NCBI RefSeq assembly: GCF_049274025.1
Contig: NZ_JBASRV010000049.1
Length of the DNA stretch: 64,000 nt
Source of the DNA: Miniphocaeibacter sp012841535
GTDB lineage: Bacteria > Bacillota > Clostridia > Tissierellales > Peptoniphilaceae
Strand: one strand, 5' to 3'
Under the pieces are notes generated by a model. That model worked only from the letters and a program-made list of their open reading frames with translations. It made no database searches and was not told the origin of the DNA. Each line of letters opens with the position of its first letter. Within the stretch, counting starts at the first letter, position 1. Below are positions 62,405 through 64,000 of this stretch, piece by piece. The position numbers were made by a program, and so were the translations under genes.

Positions 62405-63550
62405 TTAAAGCATTTCTATAAATGCAGCTACCCTTGTATTTATTTGCCCAATATCTGATTGGGAATAATCTGTTTCTAGACTTATATATGGTATATTCTT
62501 TTCATTATTTGAAAATCTTTTTATTTTTAAGGATTCTACTTGGAAGGGTTGGCAGGCTTGTAAATGCATATCTATTACTCCATCAACCTTATATTCGTCA
62601 ACTATTCTATTTAACAAGTCTATTCTATTTGGATTAGGTGACATACATGCACAGCCAATTTCTATATATTTTTCAGCTATTGCTCTAATAGGATTATCTG
62701 TGTCTTCTTCTACATTTCTGTCTATTGCTTTTGCTCCACCACAATTCTCATAGGCAACAACAACACCACCATGATTTTCAACTGCTTCTATTACTTTTTC
62801 AGTTGCTCCTCCTATTGGACATCCAGTTATTAAAATTCTTGGTTTTCCAACTATTTTTTCATTTTCTGAAAATATTTTTTCCTTTAATTCTTTTAATTGT
62901 TCTGGTACTGCTTTTTTATTAAATTCAAAGGTTATTCCATTTAATACATGCCATAATTCTAAGCCACTAACAGGAACTTCATCATTTTTCATAATTTCAT
63001 AAAAATCTTTTACTGCTGTTCTTTCAGCATTTTTAATTTTTATTGCTTCTTCTAATTTTTCCCTTGTGATTTTTCTTCCAAAGTGTTTTTCTAAAACCTC
63101 TATCATTTTATGTATTTCTTTTTCCCAAAGTATTAAACCTTCTTTACTTTGTTTATTAGGAAGTTCCATAACATGTACTGGTTTTGTCTCAGCTAAATAT
63201 TCATACATCTTCTTTTTTCCATCACAGGTTGTTTCACCAACTACTAAATCGGAAAAATAAAAAAATGGACATTTATCTGTTATGGCAAATCCATAGCTAG
63301 ATTTTATTAAGGGACATAAATTTCTAGGTAGGTCCTTTTCAGCATCTGCTATTGTTTCATCAGATGTTGAGCACAGTGAAACTGCTGTTCCATCAATTGC
63401 AATTGCTAATTCTTGAGGGAAAAATGTACAGAAAACCCCAATTAATGGATTACCATTTTCCTTTACTTCCCTTACTTTTAAGAATGAATTTTTTCTATTT
63501 TCAGCAAAATCGTCAAAAATTTCCGGTAAATCTTTTCTAATATCTATCAT
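62405..63550 (-). CDS. 2-hydroxyacyl-CoA dehydratase family / YjiM-like double-cubane protein
   Basis: 381 residues. Conserved cysteine segments are CPLIKSSYGFAITDKCPFF, GETTCDGKKKMYE, ITGCPIGGATEK, YENCGGA, CACMSPNPNRID and HLQACQPFQVES, with SLETDYSQSDIGQ near the end. The pattern fits HgdB-like proteins of the YjiM/double-cubane-cluster group, which bind an iron-sulfur cluster and are recharged by a BadF/BcrA-type ATPase (YjiL). It overlaps by 7 bases the remnant of exactly such an activator gene. Its natural substrate is unknown. Low-potential electron chemistry points to an anaerobic host. Confidence 0.88.
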   Translation of the reverse strand: MIDIRKDLPEIFDDFAENRKNSFLKVREVKENGNPLIGVFCTFFPQELAIAIDGTAVSLCSTSDETIADAEKDLPRNLCPLIKSSYGFAITDKCPFFYFSDLVVGETTCDGKKKMYEYLAETKPVHVMELPNKQSKEGLILWEKEIHKMIEVLEKHFGRKITREKLEEAIKIKNAERTAVKDFYEIMKNDEVPVSGLELWHVLNGITFEFNKKAVPEQLKELKEKIFSENEKIVGKPRILITGCPIGGATEKVIEAVENHGGVVVAYENCGGAKAIDRNVEEDTDNPIRAIAEKYIEIGCACMSPNPNRIDLLNRIVDEYKVDGVIDMHLQACQPFQVESLKIKRFSNNEKNIPYISLETDYSQSDIGQINTRVAAFIEML

Positions 63551-63662
63551 ACTCGACCTCTTTTTTATATTTGTCTTCAGCTATTAAAGCTGCTCCTATT
63601 GCACCGGCATAAGGCCCTTTTGCATAGGAGTTAATTTTCCTTTCTAATACTTCTCCTTCTTG
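63544..63662 (-). pseudogene. C-terminal stub of a BadF/BcrA-type activator ATPase (YjiL-like)
   Basis: The frame reads EGEVLERKINSYAKGPYAGA, IGAALIAEDKYKKEVEYDRY-stop. GPYAGAIGAALIA is the typical end of 2-hydroxyacyl-CoA dehydratase activators. Directly upstream a TAA closes the frame and no activator-like sequence follows, so about 220 N-terminal residues with the ATP site and the cluster cysteines are lost. It overlaps the dehydratase-like gene by 7 bases, the normal arrangement for the intact pair. Confidence 0.75.
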
Positions 63663-64000
63663 TTATTTATAAGTTTTACTACTTAACTTACTGTTAATCC
63701 AATACCTATTCCAATAAAATACTAATATTAACCTCCTATTTAATTTTATAATTTTATTTATATGATTATTTAATAAATATAAGATTATTTCTATAAATAA
63801 TTTATAGCTTAGTTACATATTTGTCAAGAATTAAGTTTATAATTTAAGAAATAAAAAAAGACTAATTCATAAGAATGGCTCTATAATTTATAGTGTTGAT
63901 GGAAATAAATCCATTAGCACTATTTTTTATTGGAATATAAAAGAATAGACAAATTATTCACTTTTCCTATAAAATATATGCTACCACACAAAATATAAAG
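63663..64000. other. Non-coding right edge with a possible insertion-sequence end
   Basis: About 340 bases without a gene. A GGCTCT at 63877 is followed by sequence with a strong hairpin (63890-63933), then A+T-rich DNA to the edge. This recalls the left end of ISL3-type insertion sequences, whose transposase would lie beyond the window. Confidence 0.3.
63890..63933 (+). terminator. Terminator-like hairpin near the right edge
   Basis: ATAGTGTTGATGGA pairs with TCCATTAGCACTAT (two G-U pairs) around a 6-base loop and is followed by six Ts on the plus strand. No gene on that strand ends here, so it may shield a mobile element from read-through. Confidence 0.65.

Noticed and set aside
62725..62922. 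Plus-strand His/Leu-rich frame over the dehydratase-like gene
   Set aside because: Low-complexity antisense shadow of a conserved cysteine-rich protein.

Overview
The window reads as chromosomal DNA of a low-GC (very A+T-rich), Gram-positive anaerobe of the Bacillota. A Tissierellia/Peptoniphilaceae-type or clostridial host is my best guess. Supporting signs are consensus AGGAGG ribosome binding sites, a CWB2-type surface protein, split glycine decarboxylase subunits (gcvPA/gcvPB), a 2-hydroxyacyl-CoA dehydratase/double-cubane protein, a cdaA-cdaR-glmM operon and whiA. No ribosomal RNA is present, so the species cannot be fixed from the sequence.

Layout. 1-3.1 kb: tsaB (partial), tsaE, a riboflavin transporter under an FMN riboswitch, and an M18 aminopeptidase. 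3.1-8.2 kb: a two-component system divergent from a three-gene ABC-2 exporter (LnrJK/LnrLMN-like). 8.2-15.2 kb: lipoproteins, a racemase, an M28 peptidase, a frameshifted membrane gene, coding debris and a CWB2 surface protein. 15.3-15.9 kb: a wrecked serine recombinase beside tRNA-Pro(UGG). 16-21 kb: a second, paralogous exporter plus two-component module. 21.4-31 kb: housekeeping genes (mtnN, mnmA, a degV gene with an in-frame stop, glmM, cdaR, cdaA, yqeY, two PAP2 phosphatases, a molybdopterin-binding protein). 31-36.9 kb: a complete glycine-cleavage operon. 37-38.1 kb: an aldo/keto reductase with a ferredoxin tail.

38.1-42.5 kb is an insertion hot spot. A relic of a conjugative-element methylase/helicase gene meets a Tn3-family transposon (38-bp inverted repeats, res site, resolvase, 3'-truncated transposase). 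The transposon's other end beheads an unrelated ABC-ATPase gene, and there is no target-site duplication, so the locus was rearranged after insertion.

42.9-46.5 kb is the most unusual system: a Gly/Ser-rich, bacteriocin-like peptide ORF, a hairpin, a membrane-anchored 499-residue protein of unknown family, an ABC ATPase and a MacB/FtsX-like permease, all in one tight operon. The layout recalls lactococcin-972-type clusters. The peptide ORF has no signal peptide and abuts a perfect 68-bp palindrome that contains its Shine-Dalgarno sequence.

46.8-64 kb: a MarR regulator with an OmpR-type two-component system, whiA plus NUDIX, cutC, an M42 aminopeptidase, three tandem paralogous lipoproteins, a serine hydrolase, a LacI-controlled sugar ABC operon with Gfo/Idh dehydrogenase and sugar isomerase, and a YjiM-like double-cubane protein whose activator gene survives only as a C-terminal stub beside a possible insertion-sequence end. 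Most operons are bounded by clear intrinsic terminators, many of them bidirectional and overlapping stop codons.
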